A DNA stretch of 64,000 nt from Cucumibacter marinus DSM 18995. GTDB taxonomy: Bacteria > Pseudomonadota > Alphaproteobacteria > Rhizobiales > Devosiaceae. The position numbers were made by a program, and so were the translations under genes. The notes under the pieces were generated by a model. It ran no database searches. It had not been told where the DNA came from and worked only from the letters and a program-made list of their open reading frames with translations. The stretch covers positions 62,001-126,000 of the forward strand of contig NZ_AUCR01000001.1 in the NCBI RefSeq assembly GCF_000429865.1, read 5' to 3'. Shown here piece after piece: positions 1-9,274 of this stretch (the first letter of the stretch is position 1; each line of letters opens with the position of its first letter).

Positions 1-78
1 CGCGGCTTCTCTCTGTGCGGCCCGGTACTCGATTATCCGGACAGCGGCTACTCGACCTTCTTCGAAATGGCGATTTGA
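1..78 (+). CDS. GNAT-like acetyltransferase, C-terminal 25 residues only
   Basis: The reading frame is open from the left edge and stops at TGA 76-78. The 25 visible residues contain a CGPV..DYPDSGYSTFFEM pattern. This resembles the usual end of GNAT N-acetyltransferases, where CGPFxDY is followed by a short strand ending in FME. The call rests on this tail alone and the substrate is unknown. It lies 23 nt upstream of gatA on the same strand and may be co-transcribed with it. Confidence 0.4.
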   Translation, partial: RGFSLCGPVLDYPDSGYSTFFEMAI

Positions 79-101
79 ACGACTAAAGCAGGATCTCAGC
101 C

Positions 102-1583
102 TTGAGCGATCTGACAAAACTCACCCTCGCCGACACCCGCAAGGGCCTTGCCAACAAGGAGTTCACCTCCGTGGAGGTGACCGAGGCTTATCTTGGCGCC
201 ATCGAGCAAGCGAAGTCGCTCAACGCCTATGTGTCCGTCACGGGCGACAGGGCGGTCGAGATGGCCAAGGCAAGCGACGAAAAGCTGGCCAAGGGTGAGG
301 GCGGGTCGCTTGAAGGTGTGCCGCTCGGCATTAAGGACCTCTTCGCCACCAAGGGCGCGCACACCCAGGCGGCGAGCCACATCCTCGACGGCTTCAAGCC
401 TGAATATGAATCGACCGTCACTTCGAATTTGTGGCGGGACGGCGCGGTGATGTTGGGCAAGCTCAACATGGACGAGTTTGCCATGGGCTCGTCCAACGAG
501 ACCTCCTATTACGGGCCGGTCATCAATCCTTATCGTGCCAAGGGCAGCAACAAGGATCTGGTGCCGGGCGGCTCCTCGGGCGGCTCTGCATCCGCCGTAT
601 CGGCGTGGTTGTGTGCCGGTGCGACGGCCACCGATACGGGCGGGTCGATCCGCCAGCCGGCGGCGTTCACCGGCACGGTCGGCATCAAGCCGACCTATGG
701 CCGTTGTTCGCGCTGGGGCATCGTCGCCTTTGCGTCTTCGCTCGATCAGGCTGGACCGATCACCCGAACGGTCGAAGATTCCGCCTTGATGCTGAATTCG
801 ATGGCCGGGTTCGACACCATGGATTCGACCAGCGCTGATATCGCGGTGCCGGATTTCGCAGCCGCGGTCGAACGCGGCGTGAAGGGGCTCACCATCGGTG
901 TGCCCAAGGAATACCGCATGGACGGCATGCCCGATGAAATCGAGAAGTTGTGGGCCGATGGTCTCGAATGGCTGAAGGCGGAAGGCGCACAAGTGCGCGA
1001 CATATCCCTGCCGCACACCAAATATGCCCTGCCGGCCTACTATATTGTGGCGCCGGCGGAAGCCTCTTCGAACCTGGCGCGCTATGATGGCGTCAAATAC
1101 GGTCTGCGTGAATCGGGCCGGGACATCACCGAGATGTATGAAAACACCCGCGCCTCCGGTTTTGGCCGTGAGGTGAAGCGTCGGGTGATGATCGGCACTT
1201 ACGTGCTTTCGGCCGGCTATTACGATGCCTATTACAAGCGGGCCCAGAAGGTGCGTACGCTGATCAAGCAGGACTTCGAGAAGGTGTTCGCCGACGGGAT
1301 CGACGCGATCCTGACCCCGGCCACGCCTTCGGCGGCCTTTGGCGTCAACGATCAGGACATGGCTGCGGATCCGGTGAAGATGTACCTGAATGACATCTTC
1401 ACGGTGACGGTCAACATGGCCGGTCTGCCGGGCATTGCGGTGCCGGCCGGGCAGGACAGCGCCGGTCTACCCCTTGGTCTGCAGGTGATCGGCAAACCCT
1501 TCGACGAGGAAACGCTGTTTGCTGCCGGCCGCGTGATCGAAAAATCGCGCGGCATGGATTTCGCGCCCGAGCGCTGGTGGTAG
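102..1583 (+). CDS. gatA: Glutamyl-tRNA(Gln) amidotransferase subunit A
   Basis: Amidase-signature subunit of the cytoplasmic GatCAB complex, which releases ammonia from glutamine so that GatB can convert mischarged Glu-tRNA(Gln) (and often Asp-tRNA(Asn)) to the correct form. The 493 residues are full length. The Ser-cis-Ser-Lys triad is visible: Lys78 in GIKD, Ser158 in GGSSGGSA and Ser182 in GGSIR, the two serines being 24 residues apart as in the family. The start is TTG at 102, with AGGA at 89-92 as ribosome site. A strong terminator follows, so gatB lies in another transcription unit. Confidence 0.96.
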   Translation: MSDLTKLTLADTRKGLANKEFTSVEVTEAYLGAIEQAKSLNAYVSVTGDRAVEMAKASDEKLAKGEGGSLEGVPLGIKDLFATKGAHTQAASHILDGFKPEYESTVTSNLWRDGAVMLGKLNMDEFAMGSSNETSYYGPVINPYRAKGSNKDLVPGGSSGGSASAVSAWLCAGATATDTGGSIRQPAAFTGTVGIKPTYGRCSRWGIVAFASSLDQAGPITRTVEDSALMLNSMAGFDTMDSTSADIAVPDFAAAVERGVKGLTIGVPKEYRMDGMPDEIEKLWADGLEWLKAEGAQVRDISLPHTKYALPAYYIVAPAEASSNLARYDGVKYGLRESGRDITEMYENTRASGFGREVKRRVMIGTYVLSAGYYDAYYKRAQKVRTLIKQDFEKVFADGIDAILTPATPSAAFGVNDQDMAADPVKMYLNDIFTVTVNMAGLPGIAVPAGQDSAGLPLGLQVIGKPFDEETLFAAGRVIEKSRGMDFAPERWW

Positions 1584-1608
1584 GTACCGCCACACGCTGC
1601 AGAAATTG

Positions 1609-1639
1609 AGGCCCGGCACCACGCCGGGCCTTTTTCTTT
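1609..1639 (+). terminator. Rho-independent terminator of gatA
   Basis: A 9-bp perfect stem (1609-1617 AGGCCCGGC with 1623-1631) and a 5-nt loop ACCAC, followed by TTTTTCTTT. It lies 26 nt after the gatA stop codon. Confidence 0.9.
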
Positions 1640-1676
1640 GGTGGTCAAGGTATCGGGCAGTCATGGTATCAGACAG

Positions 1677-1928
1677 TCATGCGCGCTGGCCCTGGAGGGC
1701 CTCGATACCCTCGCGGGTGATGCGATAAGCCCCGCCATTGCGGGACCGGATGAACCGGTTCGCGCGCAGTTTTCTGAAGATCTCGAACGTGCAGTCGGAG
1801 AGGAACCAGCCTTCCCGGGTGATGCAGTCGAGGTGTTCGATGCGGCCGTTCTCATCCTTTTCAATGAGGATACGGCCGCCAATGGCGAGGGCCTGGAGCA
1901 CCCGCCTTTCGCGTTTTGAGATGTTCAT
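1677..1928 (-). CDS. YjhX-family protein (toxin-like, DUF2084)
   Basis: A protein of 83 residues beginning MNISKRERRVLQALA. The compact winged-helix-like fold with an arginine-rich start, the ILIEKDENGRI stretch and the closing YRITREGIEAL match the YjhX family. The family name derives from an E. coli protein proposed to be a toxin; the toxin role is weakly established and is not shown here. No antitoxin-sized partner overlaps or adjoins it. I chose the internal ATG at 1928 because the family begins there and the 17 residues upstream look non-coding. Confidence 0.75.
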   Translation of the reverse strand: MNISKRERRVLQALAIGGRILIEKDENGRIEHLDCITREGWFLSDCTFEIFRKLRANRFIRSRNGGAYRITREGIEALQGQRA

Positions 1929-2155
1929 TGCTGAAGGGTTTCGCCCTTTGTGGACGAGGGCACATGGAGATTGCCGCACGTCCGGATATCACGAGCCGCC
2001 CGGCCAGCAGGAGCATGGCCGGTTCAGTGGCTGGCGAAATCGGCCCCGCCCGTCATGGAACGGGGCTTCACCGGGTTGGAATGCGGTTCTTCAACATGAA
2101 GCGCCAAGATAGCGCGCGCTTCGACCGGCGCAAGCGGCTGGGTCTGGAAGGAGCT

Positions 2156-2533
2156 CTATTCGCTGCCGTCCGTGACCAATTCGCCACGGCAGCCGGTCAG
2201 GATATCTCTCAGGCTGTCGCCATTGTCGAAATAGAGAATGCCGCTCATCCCCTTGGTGTGCCAGACATATCCATGCTGGTCGCCAAGCCCGACATAGCGA
2301 ACGCCCGAGCCTGTGGGGCCGGCCTGCATGGCGATCTGGCGACCGTCGGCCTGGATGACGGCATAGGAATCGCCGTCGGGTACGTTGATGTAAGTCGCGG
2401 GCATCACCGTACCGTCTTCACAGCTATAGCTGTATTGCTGGATCTCGGGCACGTCCGCCTGGGCCTGGCCGCTGGCGGCAAAGGCGGTGATGGCGGCAAG
2501 GCCGAGAACGAGGGCGAGGGCTCTTTTGAGCAT
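2156..2533 (-). CDS. Secreted MliC-type lysozyme inhibitor
   Basis: A 125-residue exported protein. Residues 1-26 form a signal peptide (positive MLKR, hydrophobic core, SGQAQA cleavage site) with no lipobox cysteine, so a periplasmic rather than lipid-anchored product is expected. The mature part has the MliC pattern YSCEDGT..ATY, a central SGSGVRY, a W-x-x-KG segment, and paired cysteines near 38 and 115. MliC/PliC proteins bind C-type lysozyme and protect the wall. Start ATG 2533 has a CGGAG ribosome site. It is divergent from the ECF41 operon, and the two share the gap holding the ECF41 promoter. Confidence 0.72.
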   Translation of the reverse strand: MLKRALALVLGLAAITAFAASGQAQADVPEIQQYSYSCEDGTVMPATYINVPDGDSYAVIQADGRQIAMQAGPTGSGVRYVGLGDQHGYVWHTKGMSGILYFDNGDSLRDILTGCRGELVTDGSE

Positions 2534-2604
2534 GATCGGCTCCGGAAGGACCAATGGGCAGGACGCTTGATCTAGGAAGCGATTGTGGCCTTTGAAGGGT
2601 CTGT

Positions 2605-2631
2605 TGTCACACAACAGGGCGCTGTCTCGTC
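2605..2631 (+). promoter_or_regulatory. ECF41-type sigma-factor promoter
   Basis: TGTCACA (2605-2611), a spacer of exactly 16 nt, then CGTC (2628-2631). This equals the motif described for ECF41-group promoters. It lies 24 nt before the first gene of an operon whose last gene encodes an ECF41 sigma factor, so it is very probably the autoregulated promoter. No experimental support is possible here. Confidence 0.85.
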
Positions 2632-2654
2632 TCCTCAAATGAAAGGAGACTGAT

Positions 2655-3041
2655 ATGCGTTACATCCTCATCGCACTGGCGATCTATCACGGCCTCAACG
2701 GCGCCTTCATGCTGGTGGCACCCGAACTCTGGTACAACATGGCGCCCGGCGCGTCCCACACCGGTCCGTTTAACGGGCACTTTCTCAAGGACATTGGACT
2801 GGCCTTTCTGGCTGCCAGTTTCGCACTCGGCTATTCGGCGCTTTGGACGGTCACAACTGGGGTGATCCTGACGTCGCTGGTCTTCACCGGCGGACATGCT
2901 GCACTGCACTTCGTCGAGATGATCGAGCATGGGGCCGGTATCGATGTCTGGCTGCGGGATACCCTGCTCATTCTCATTCCCGGGTTGCTGCCGGTTCTGG
3001 CACTCCGTCACAGAAACCAGCGGTTGGGAACGGTGCGTTGA
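2655..3041 (+). CDS. Small four-helix integral membrane protein
   Basis: The 128 residues contain about four hydrophobic segments (near 2-22, 45-62, 64-84 and 101-117), with a conserved-looking NGHFLKDIGLAF stretch. It resembles small DUF-class inner-membrane proteins, but I cannot name the family securely. The start ATG has a strong AAAGGAG site. It is first in the ECF41 operon and its stop overlaps the start of the next gene, so the three products are translated in a coupled way. A role in the envelope or oxidative stress sensed by the sigma factor is inference. Confidence 0.8.
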   Translation: MRYILIALAIYHGLNGAFMLVAPELWYNMAPGASHTGPFNGHFLKDIGLAFLAASFALGYSALWTVTTGVILTSLVFTGGHAALHFVEMIEHGAGIDVWLRDTLLILIPGLLPVLALRHRNQRLGTVR

Positions 3042-3613
3042 TCAGGGCCTTTCTCAAGCAACAGATACGGCGGTTCGGCAGCCGATATGACTATGACACC
3101 GGGTACCTGGCCGATCTCGCCGAGGATGACCCCGTCGCGATGATCAAGATGGGGATGGCTGGCGCGTATTTCAGTCACAATTTCGGGCTGCCCGTTGATG
3201 TTGCCCATACCGCAAGGCTGATTGGCACGCGCTCGGCGGATTGCGGGCCGTGTCTTAAGCTCGCCATTGCCATGGCGCGCGAGGATGGGGTTGGCCTTGA
3301 AACCATCGTGAACGTTCTCAAAGGCCGGCATGATGCATTGTCGCCGGATGTCAGCCTCACGGCCCAATACGCGCGGGCGGTGACCGAGGACGGTGGTGCC
3401 CTTTCCGGTCTGGTTGCCGAGTGCGAGGCGCGTTGGGGACGACGCGGATTGGCGGGCCTGTCGACAGCAATCGTGTCAGGGCAGTTCTATCCGATGATAA
3501 AGCGGGGGCTCGGGCTTGCGCTCAGCTGCGAGCCGGTGATGCTCTGGCTTGAATCGGAAGCCGCCCGAGGCCGCGACAGCCGGAGAACCGAAGCACGGGA
3601 GCGCACGGTGTGA
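3038..3613 (+). CDS. AhpD/carboxymuconolactone-decarboxylase-like protein (ECF41 partner)
   Basis: A protein of 191 residues. The segment RSADCGPCLKLAIAMARE puts a CxxC pair at Cys69/Cys72 on a helix, as in AhpD and CMD-family peroxidase partners. ECF41 sigma factors are characteristically encoded beside a so-called COE gene (carboxymuconolactone decarboxylase, oxidoreductase or epimerase); this is that partner. The likely start is TTG 3038, overlapping the upstream TGA as TTGA, and its stop TGA overlaps the next ATG. The substrate is unknown. Confidence 0.75.
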   Translation: MIRAFLKQQIRRFGSRYDYDTGYLADLAEDDPVAMIKMGMAGAYFSHNFGLPVDVAHTARLIGTRSADCGPCLKLAIAMAREDGVGLETIVNVLKGRHDALSPDVSLTAQYARAVTEDGGALSGLVAECEARWGRRGLAGLSTAIVSGQFYPMIKRGLGLALSCEPVMLWLESEAARGRDSRRTEARERTV

Positions 3614-4512
3614 TGCCGGATGAGCGACTTGAAACTTATCTCGGGGCACGTTCGCGCCTTTTGCGGCACGCCTACCGCTTTCTGGGGTCGGCCAGCGAGG
3701 CCGAGGATGCCGTTCAGGAGGCCTGGCTGCGATACGCCAAGGCGGAGTGCGTGGAAGACGGACCTGCCTTCCTCACGCGGATCGTGGGAAATCTGTGCCT
3801 CGACAGGCTGCGTTCGGCCCAACACCGGCGGGAACACTATGTCGGGCCGTGGTTGCCCGAACCGCTTGTCGAGCGGGCCGGGACCACGGAAACGGACTAT
3901 GACGCCGCCCTCGATATTTCCTATGCCGTGATGTGTGCGCTTGAAAGGCTTAGTCCCCTGGAGCGGGCTGCGCTGTTTCTGCACGATATGTTCGACATGT
4001 CATTCGAAGAGGTCGGCGCAGCCATCGACCGCTCGCCGGCAACCTGTCGCAAGCTTGCCTCCCGGGCCCGGCAGGCCATCAGGGCGGAAAAACCCCGCTA
4101 CCCGGCAAGCGAAGCCGATCTGGCCCGGTTCGAGGCAAGCTTTGTTGCAGCGACGCGGACTGGTGACGTTTCCGGTCTGATGGCCGTGCTTTCGGCGGAT
4201 GTTGAATTGATCCCGGATGGCGGCGGCAAGGTTTCTGCAGCGAACAGGATTGTCGTCGGCGCCAGGGCCGTGGCTCGATTGCTGGTCGGTCTTGCGGGCC
4301 TGCCGGGATCGGCAGATCTGCGGTTCGAGAAGGCGTGGGTCAATGGCGGGCAGGGACTGGTAATCTGGCGCGATGGATCGATCGAACAGGTCATGGGATT
4401 CGATGTTGATGAAGAAGGGCTGATCGGCGCGATCTATGAAATCCGCAATCCCGAAAAACTTGAGCACTTGCAGCCGGCTCCTGCGGACGGGACGGGCGCG
4501 GATATGCATTGA
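3613..4512 (+). CDS. ECF41-group RNA polymerase sigma factor with fused SnoaL-like regulatory domain
   Basis: The 299 residues carry sigma-2 (about 10-75), sigma-4 (about 100-157) and a C-terminal SnoaL/NTF2-like domain (about 170-290). All three signature motifs of group ECF41 are present: WLPEP at 80-84 in the linker, DGGGK at 202-206, and NPEKL (usual NPDKL) at 279-283. In this group there is no membrane anti-sigma factor; the fused C-terminal domain modulates activity. ATG 3613 overlaps the previous stop (TGATG); GTG 3610 is an alternative. It is last in a coupled operon behind a matching promoter. Confidence 0.93.
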   Translation: MPDERLETYLGARSRLLRHAYRFLGSASEAEDAVQEAWLRYAKAECVEDGPAFLTRIVGNLCLDRLRSAQHRREHYVGPWLPEPLVERAGTTETDYDAALDISYAVMCALERLSPLERAALFLHDMFDMSFEEVGAAIDRSPATCRKLASRARQAIRAEKPRYPASEADLARFEASFVAATRTGDVSGLMAVLSADVELIPDGGGKVSAANRIVVGARAVARLLVGLAGLPGSADLRFEKAWVNGGQGLVIWRDGSIEQVMGFDVDEEGLIGAIYEIRNPEKLEHLQPAPADGTGADMH

Positions 4513-4652
4513 ACATGCATCGGCGTTCAGGAAACGGTTCAGAATGACGGGTCAACCTGACAGTTGCGACCCGAAATTGCGCGGCAAGTGGTTGATTCCC
4601 CGGGCAAGCTGGTGCAATTGGGCTCGCTGAAGACCGCAAGAAGGGATCCCCG

Positions 4653-4961
4653 ATGAGCAAGACCCCCGCCGAGTGCGTAACCAAGGACGATGTGCGCGTC
4701 GAAATCGACCGGCTCGACCAAGCGCTACTGACCCTTTTCGGGGAACGGCACCAGTATGTGCGGCGGATTGCGGACTTCAAGGATTCGCCGGACGAGGCGT
4801 TCGACCGTGAGCGGATCGAAGCGGTGATCGCCAAGGTGCGCGACCGCGCCAAGGGTCACAAGATGGACCCCGATCAGGCGGAACTGATCTGGCGGACGCT
4901 GATCGACTGGAACGTGAACTATGAAAAGGGCATAATCGCTGCGCGCCACAGCGAGGACTGA
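4653..4961 (+). CDS. Chorismate mutase, AroQ type
   Basis: All-helical single-domain enzyme of 102 residues that converts chorismate to prephenate at the branch to phenylalanine and tyrosine. Seen are the helix 1 pattern VRVEIDRLDQALLTLFGER, the RIADFK segment with its active-site Arg/Lys, DRERIEAVI, and a final LIDWNVNYEKG helix. The length fits monofunctional AroQ. No signal peptide is present, so it is cytoplasmic. It lies upstream of an acetyltransferase and gatB on the same strand, probably as a loose operon. Confidence 0.88.
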   Translation: MSKTPAECVTKDDVRVEIDRLDQALLTLFGERHQYVRRIADFKDSPDEAFDRERIEAVIAKVRDRAKGHKMDPDQAELIWRTLIDWNVNYEKGIIAARHSED

Positions 4962-5006
4962 TCCGCTTTCGGCGCAGAGCCTGAAGAGCTTCGCCGAAAG
5001 GTCGCC

Positions 5007-5480
5007 ATGGTTACCCAGATTACGCTGCGCCCGCCGCATATTGCCGAGACCGCCCGGCTCGGCGCGCTGGCTCACGCAGCATGGCGACAAAGCCTGATGC
5101 CGCATTTCAAGAATGGCGCGGCGCAATCCGATGCCATCAATGTCGAGTTGACCATCTATGCGATCGGCCAGATGGACCGGATCATTGTGGCCGACCGCGA
5201 TGGTGAGCCCGTCGGCTGGGGCGCGCGGGAAGGTGGCTATATCCCCTATCTGTGGACCGCGGTCTCCCATCAGCGTGAGGGAATCGGGACGGCGCTGATC
5301 AACGCGATTGTCAGCCAGGCGCGCCAGGACGGGCTGAAAGCGCTCTCCGTCACAACGCCCGAACAACATGACGCGGCAATCCGATTCTATGTCCGACACG
5401 GTTTCGAGTCGGCCGGTACCGGATATTATGGCCGCAGGGGGCGCGACACCCGCGCGCTGCGCTTGATGAAAGTGCTTTGA
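5007..5480 (+). CDS. GNAT-family N-acetyltransferase
   Basis: A complete single-domain GNAT fold of 157 residues. The acetyl-CoA pyrophosphate loop is QREGIG at residues 89-94, followed by the [10 protein letters not shown] helix; the closing strand contains [12 protein letters not shown], the usual GNAT end. The acceptor substrate cannot be told from sequence. It sits 45 nt after the chorismate mutase gene and 58 nt before gatB. Confidence 0.85.
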   Translation: MVTQITLRPPHIAETARLGALAHAAWRQSLMPHFKNGAAQSDAINVELTIYAIGQMDRIIVADRDGEPVGWGAREGGYIPYLWTAVSHQREGIGTALINAIVSQARQDGLKALSVTTPEQHDAAIRFYVRHGFESAGTGYYGRRGRDTRALRLMKVL

Positions 5481-5538
5481 TCGGCTACCCACATCCGGTT
5501 CCAAACGACTTCGGCTTACCTCTCACCGAGATTTCTCT

Positions 5539-7023
5539 ATGACACTCGTCGACACGCGCACACCGAACCCGGCCTATTTCATTGGCGGGGCCACAGGGGA
5601 CTGGGAAGTGATCATCGGCATGGAAGTGCATGCCCAGGTGATCTCGGAATCCAAACTGTTCTCCGGCGCGTCGACCCAATTCGGCAATCCGCCCAATGCC
5701 AATGTGAGCTTTGTCGATGCGGCCATGCCGGGCATGCTGCCGGTGATCAACGAGGAGTGCGTGCGCCAGGCCGTTCGCACCGGGCTGGGGCTGAAAGCGA
5801 AGATCAACAAGCATTCGGTGTTCGACCGGAAGAACTATTTCTATCCGGACCAGCCGCCGGGCTACCAGATTTCCCAGTATCTCGATCCGATCGTAGGCGA
5901 AGGCAAGGTCCTCCTCGACATGGGCGAGGATGGCGAAGTCGAGATCGGCATCGAGCGGCTGCATCTGGAGACTGACGCGGGCAAGCTGATCCACGATCAG
6001 GACCCGAATTCGAGCTTTGTCGATCTCAACCGCGCCGGTGTAGCGCTGATGGAAATCGTCTCCAAGCCCGATCTGCGCTCCTCGGAAGAGGCCAAGGCGT
6101 ATCTGTCCAAGCTGCGCACCATTCTGCGCTATCTCGGTACCTGCGACGGCAATATGGAGCAGGGCTCCATGCGCGCCGACATCAACGTCTCGGTGCGCAA
6201 GCCCGGCGGCGAATTCGGCACCCGCTGCGAAATCAAGAACGTCAATTCCGTCCGCTTTGCCGGCCAGGCCATCGAGTTCGAGGCGCGCCGCCAGATTGAC
6301 ATTTTGGAAGACGGTGGCGTGATCGACCAGGAAACCCGGCTCTATGATCCCAAGACCGGCGAGACCCGCTCGATGCGCTCCAAGGAAGACGCACAGGATT
6401 ACCGTTACTTCCCGGAACCGGACCTCCTGCCGCTCGAATTCGACGATGCGTTCATCGAACACCTCGCCAAGGACCTGCCGGAGCTGCCGGACGAGAAGCG
6501 CCACCGGCTGATGGAAACCTTCGGGCTGACACATTACGACGCCTCGATCCTGGTCATGGACCGGGCCAATGCCGATTTCTTCGAAGAGGTGGCCGAAGGT
6601 CGTGATGGCAAGCTGTGCGCCAACTGGGTGATCAACGAACTGTTCGGTCGGCTCAACAAGGAAGGCCATGACGTGGCGTCGAGCCCGGTCAGTGCCAAGC
6701 AGCTTGGCGAAATCGTCGACCTGATTTCAAGCGACGCGATCTCCGGCAAGATCGCCAAGGATCTGTTCGAGATCGTTTGGACGGAGGGCGGCGACCCGGC
6801 AAAAATCGTTGAAGACCGCGGCATGAAGCAGGTGACAGACACCGGCGCCATCGAGGCTGTTGTCGACGAAATCATCGCCAACAACCCGGACCAGGTCGAA
6901 AAGGTCAAGAACAAGCCGGGGCTTCTGGGCTGGTTCGTGGGCCAGGTCATGAAGCAGACCCAGGGCAAGGCCAACCCGCAGGCGGTCAACCAGATCCTCA
7001 AGGACAAGCTCGGGCTTGACTGA
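5539..7023 (+). CDS. gatB: Aspartyl/glutamyl-tRNA amidotransferase subunit B
   Basis: A protein of 494 residues, the usual length. GatB binds the mischarged tRNA, phosphorylates the glutamyl group with ATP and accepts ammonia channelled from GatA. Seen are the N-terminal [10 protein letters not shown], the [17 protein letters not shown] core, the [10 protein letters not shown] and EIKNVNS motifs, and the C-terminal GatB/YqeY tail with [22 protein letters not shown]. The ATG at 5539 has only a weak ribosome site. Confidence 0.97.
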   Translation: MTLVDTRTPNPAYFIGGATGDWEVIIGMEVHAQVISESKLFSGASTQFGNPPNANVSFVDAAMPGMLPVINEECVRQAVRTGLGLKAKINKHSVFDRKNYFYPDQPPGYQISQYLDPIVGEGKVLLDMGEDGEVEIGIERLHLETDAGKLIHDQDPNSSFVDLNRAGVALMEIVSKPDLRSSEEAKAYLSKLRTILRYLGTCDGNMEQGSMRADINVSVRKPGGEFGTRCEIKNVNSVRFAGQAIEFEARRQIDILEDGGVIDQETRLYDPKTGETRSMRSKEDAQDYRYFPEPDLLPLEFDDAFIEHLAKDLPELPDEKRHRLMETFGLTHYDASILVMDRANADFFEEVAEGRDGKLCANWVINELFGRLNKEGHDVASSPVSAKQLGEIVDLISSDAISGKIAKDLFEIVWTEGGDPAKIVEDRGMKQVTDTGAIEAVVDEIIANNPDQVEKVKNKPGLLGWFVGQVMKQTQGKANPQAVNQILKDKLGLD

Positions 7024-7115
7024 CCCTGTCAGGAGAGATCGCTGTTTGCGGCGTTGAACGGTTGGCCTGTCACAAACGTTGCGCATGATGACAGTCTCAT
7101 CAGGTGTAGGGTCCC

Positions 7116-7502
7116 ATGCGGTCACCGGTCAACCGGGTTCTATTCAACATCGTCTCTGACAAAATCGAGGCTTCGGCGCGGTTCTATGAAGAGCTCGTCG
7201 GCTTCAAACGGCTCTATACGAGCGACTGGTACATCGTGCTTGTGCCCGAGGAAGGGCCGGCACTTGAGCTCGGTATCATCGACCGGCAGAGCGACATCAC
7301 GCCCTCAGGCACCGCCGGCACGCCAGCGGGAAGCTATCTGACCCTGGTGGTCGAGAATGTCGAAGACAGCTTCAAGCGTGCCCAGTCGATGAATATCGAC
7401 ATCATCGAGAAGCCGACCGCTCTCGGTTACGGGCAGACACGCATGCTGATCCGCGATCCCAATGGTCTGATCGTCGACATTTCCAGCCCGACACAAAGCT
7501 GA
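7116..7502 (+). CDS. VOC-superfamily (glyoxalase/bleomycin-resistance-like) protein
   Basis: One vicinal-oxygen-chelate domain of 128 residues. Seen are the opening NIVSDKIEASARFYEELVGFKRLY, the central LELGIID strand with a candidate metal ligand Glu, and the closing IRDPNGLIVDIS, where the family places its last metal ligand. Proteins of this kind include lyases, dioxygenases and antibiotic-binding proteins; which applies here cannot be told. It is convergent with the drug/metabolite transporter downstream. Confidence 0.85.
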   Translation: MRSPVNRVLFNIVSDKIEASARFYEELVGFKRLYTSDWYIVLVPEEGPALELGIIDRQSDITPSGTAGTPAGSYLTLVVENVEDSFKRAQSMNIDIIEKPTALGYGQTRMLIRDPNGLIVDISSPTQS

Positions 7503-7503
7503 G

Positions 7504-8430
7504 CTATTTGCTCACTGTCTCTGGTGTCGGTGGCGGGGTGACCGTCGGTTTGCGCCTCAGCCGGCGGGTCAGGCGCCCGTCGATCAGGATGAGACCGAGG
7601 AAGATCATCGCCATGCCGCCGACATGGCTGGGCAGGATGGATTCGCCCAGGATCGTGATGCCGAGAAAGATGGCTGACACCGGCGCCAGGAAAGTGACGG
7701 TCGAGAAATTGGTCGCGCCGATGCGCGGCAGAATCCGATACATGATCTGGAAGGCGAGCGCCGTCGCGATCAGCCCGATTCCGAGGGCTGACAGCCAGGT
7801 CTCGGTGCGGGTGATGACCGGCAGGCCCTCGAACACCATTGCCGTGGGCACGGCGGTGATGCTGGCGCCCGTCAGGGCGCAGGCGGCAAACACGGTCGGG
7901 TCGATCTTGCCCAGGGAGCGCGTGTAATTTAGCGAAATCGCATAGCAGACCGTGGCCAACAGGCATGCGCCGATGGCCCAGAGTTGAGTGTCTCCGCCGC
8001 CCGAAAGCGCCGGAAGCGCCAAAATCGTTACACCGGCGAGGCCGGCGACCACACCGAAGCTCTTGGTGACACTGGCGCGTTCACCACCGGGCCAGAAATG
8101 CGAGACGACGACGGTCATCAACGGGGTCATGGCATTGATGATGGCGGCGACACCGCTGGTGAGCGAGCCCTGGCTGAGCGGATAGAGGGCGAAGGGGATG
8201 GCGTAGCTCAAGGTGCCGAGCAGCAACAGGTGTGCATAAAGCACAGGCCTGCGCGGGAGCTTTTTCTTGAGCGCGATGACGAAGACCCAGCAGCCCAAGG
8301 CGCCGATCCCGACCCGTAGGCTCGATACGGTGAGCGGTCCGATCTCGCGGATCAGGATTTCGTTGTAGAGGAACGAAGTACCCCATATCCCGCCCAGCAA
8401 GATGATCCAGAGCCAATCGCGCAATGCCAT
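7504..8430 (-). CDS. EamA/DMT-superfamily transporter (ten-helix drug/metabolite exporter)
   Basis: A protein of 308 residues with about ten hydrophobic helices in two EamA repeats, starting MALRDWLWIILLGGIWGTSFLYNE, the family's typical first helix. The repeat hallmarks WGTSF and SFGVVAGLAGVTIL are present. Such proteins export amino acids, metabolites or drugs, but this substrate is unknown. I chose ATG 8430, which has a GGGAG site; the open frame upstream lacks transporter-like sequence. It ends almost against the VOC gene. Confidence 0.88.
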   Translation of the reverse strand: MALRDWLWIILLGGIWGTSFLYNEILIREIGPLTVSSLRVGIGALGCWVFVIALKKKLPRRPVLYAHLLLLGTLSYAIPFALYPLSQGSLTSGVAAIINAMTPLMTVVVSHFWPGGERASVTKSFGVVAGLAGVTILALPALSGGGDTQLWAIGACLLATVCYAISLNYTRSLGKIDPTVFAACALTGASITAVPTAMVFEGLPVITRTETWLSALGIGLIATALAFQIMYRILPRIGATNFSTVTFLAPVSAIFLGITILGESILPSHVGGMAMIFLGLILIDGRLTRRLRRKPTVTPPPTPETVSK

Positions 8431-8585
8431 GGCATGAACTCCCTGATTGCGCCGTTCCGCAGCGCGAAGATCAATCAATACAGTATGAATTGTCCGGCCC
8501 CTGGAATCGTCGGGGGCCGGTGAATGCGTCAGAGGCCGGAAATTAGGCTCCGGAAAAACGAAAGTCGAACCGATTTTGACGATCG

Positions 8586-8610
8586 GGTCCATCAATTCCG
8601 GTGATGGACC
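8586..8610 (-). terminator. Stem-loop after purN (no U-tract)
   Basis: A perfect 9-bp stem (8586-8594 with 8602-8610) and a 7-nt loop, 11-35 nt beyond the purN stop codon. On the purN strand there is no run of T after the stem, so this is a possible 3'-end processing or stabilising hairpin rather than a classical terminator. Confidence 0.4.
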
Positions 8611-8620
8611 AAAAGGACGT

Positions 8621-9274
8621 TCAGAGGGCGGGTGACACCAGGGCAGGGGACGGGTTTGCCCTTTGCGGGCCGGTGACCTTGCCGTCCTCATAGCGCACTG
8701 CGCCCGAAGCGACCCATTCGAGCGCCTTGGGGTAGATCCGGTGTTCCTGCTCCAGCACACGGGCCGACAAGGTGTCCTCGTTGTCTCCGGCCATGACCGG
8801 CACCGCCGCCTGGATGATGGCGGGTCCGCCATCGAGTTCGGGGGTCACGAAGTGCACGGTGCAGCCATGCAGCTTCACGCCTGCATCAAGCGCCGCCCGA
8901 TGGGTGTGCAGCCCCCTGAAGGAGGGCAGCAGGGACGGGTGGATATTGAGCATCTTGCCTGCCCAGCGGCTGGTGAACCCCTCGGAGAGAATGCGCATGA
9001 AGCCGGCATGGCAAACGAGACCGGCATTCCATGCAGCGAGTTGTTCCTCGATGGCGGCGTCGAACGCTTCGCGGCTGTCGAAATCCCGGTGGGAGCGGCT
9101 GGCCGTCGCAATGCCGGCGGCAGCGGCCGTTTCGAGCCCCTTGGCGTCGGGTTTGTTGGAGAAGACGCCGACGATCTCGGCAGGAAACCCTGGCTGAGAG
9201 GCGGCACCGATCAGTGCCTCCATATTGGAGCCGCGGCCAGAAATCAGGATGGCGACGCGCTTTTTTGCGCTCAC
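8621..9274 (-). CDS. purN: Phosphoribosylglycinamide formyltransferase
   Basis: A protein of 217 residues that transfers a formyl group from 10-formyltetrahydrofolate to GAR, the third step of purine synthesis. Seen are the phosphate loop GRGSNM at 13-18 and the catalytic set Asn110, His112 ([12 protein letters not shown]) and Asp148 (LDGGP), each four residues later than in the E. coli enzyme. Its ATG overlaps the purM stop by four nucleotides, giving translational coupling. Confidence 0.96.
   Translation of the reverse strand: MSAKKRVAILISGRGSNMEALIGAASQPGFPAEIVGVFSNKPDAKGLETAAAAGIATASRSHRDFDSREAFDAAIEEQLAAWNAGLVCHAGFMRILSEGFTSRWAGKMLNIHPSLLPSFRGLHTHRAALDAGVKLHGCTVHFVTPELDGGPAIIQAAVPVMAGDNEDTLSARVLEQEHRIYPKALEWVASGAVRYEDGKVTGPQRANPSPALVSPAL

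Noticed and set aside
7068-7098. Second ECF41 promoter before the VOC gene
   Set aside because: TGTCACA is present at 7068-7074 but no CGTC follows at 16 nt (ACAG instead), so only half of the motif is there.
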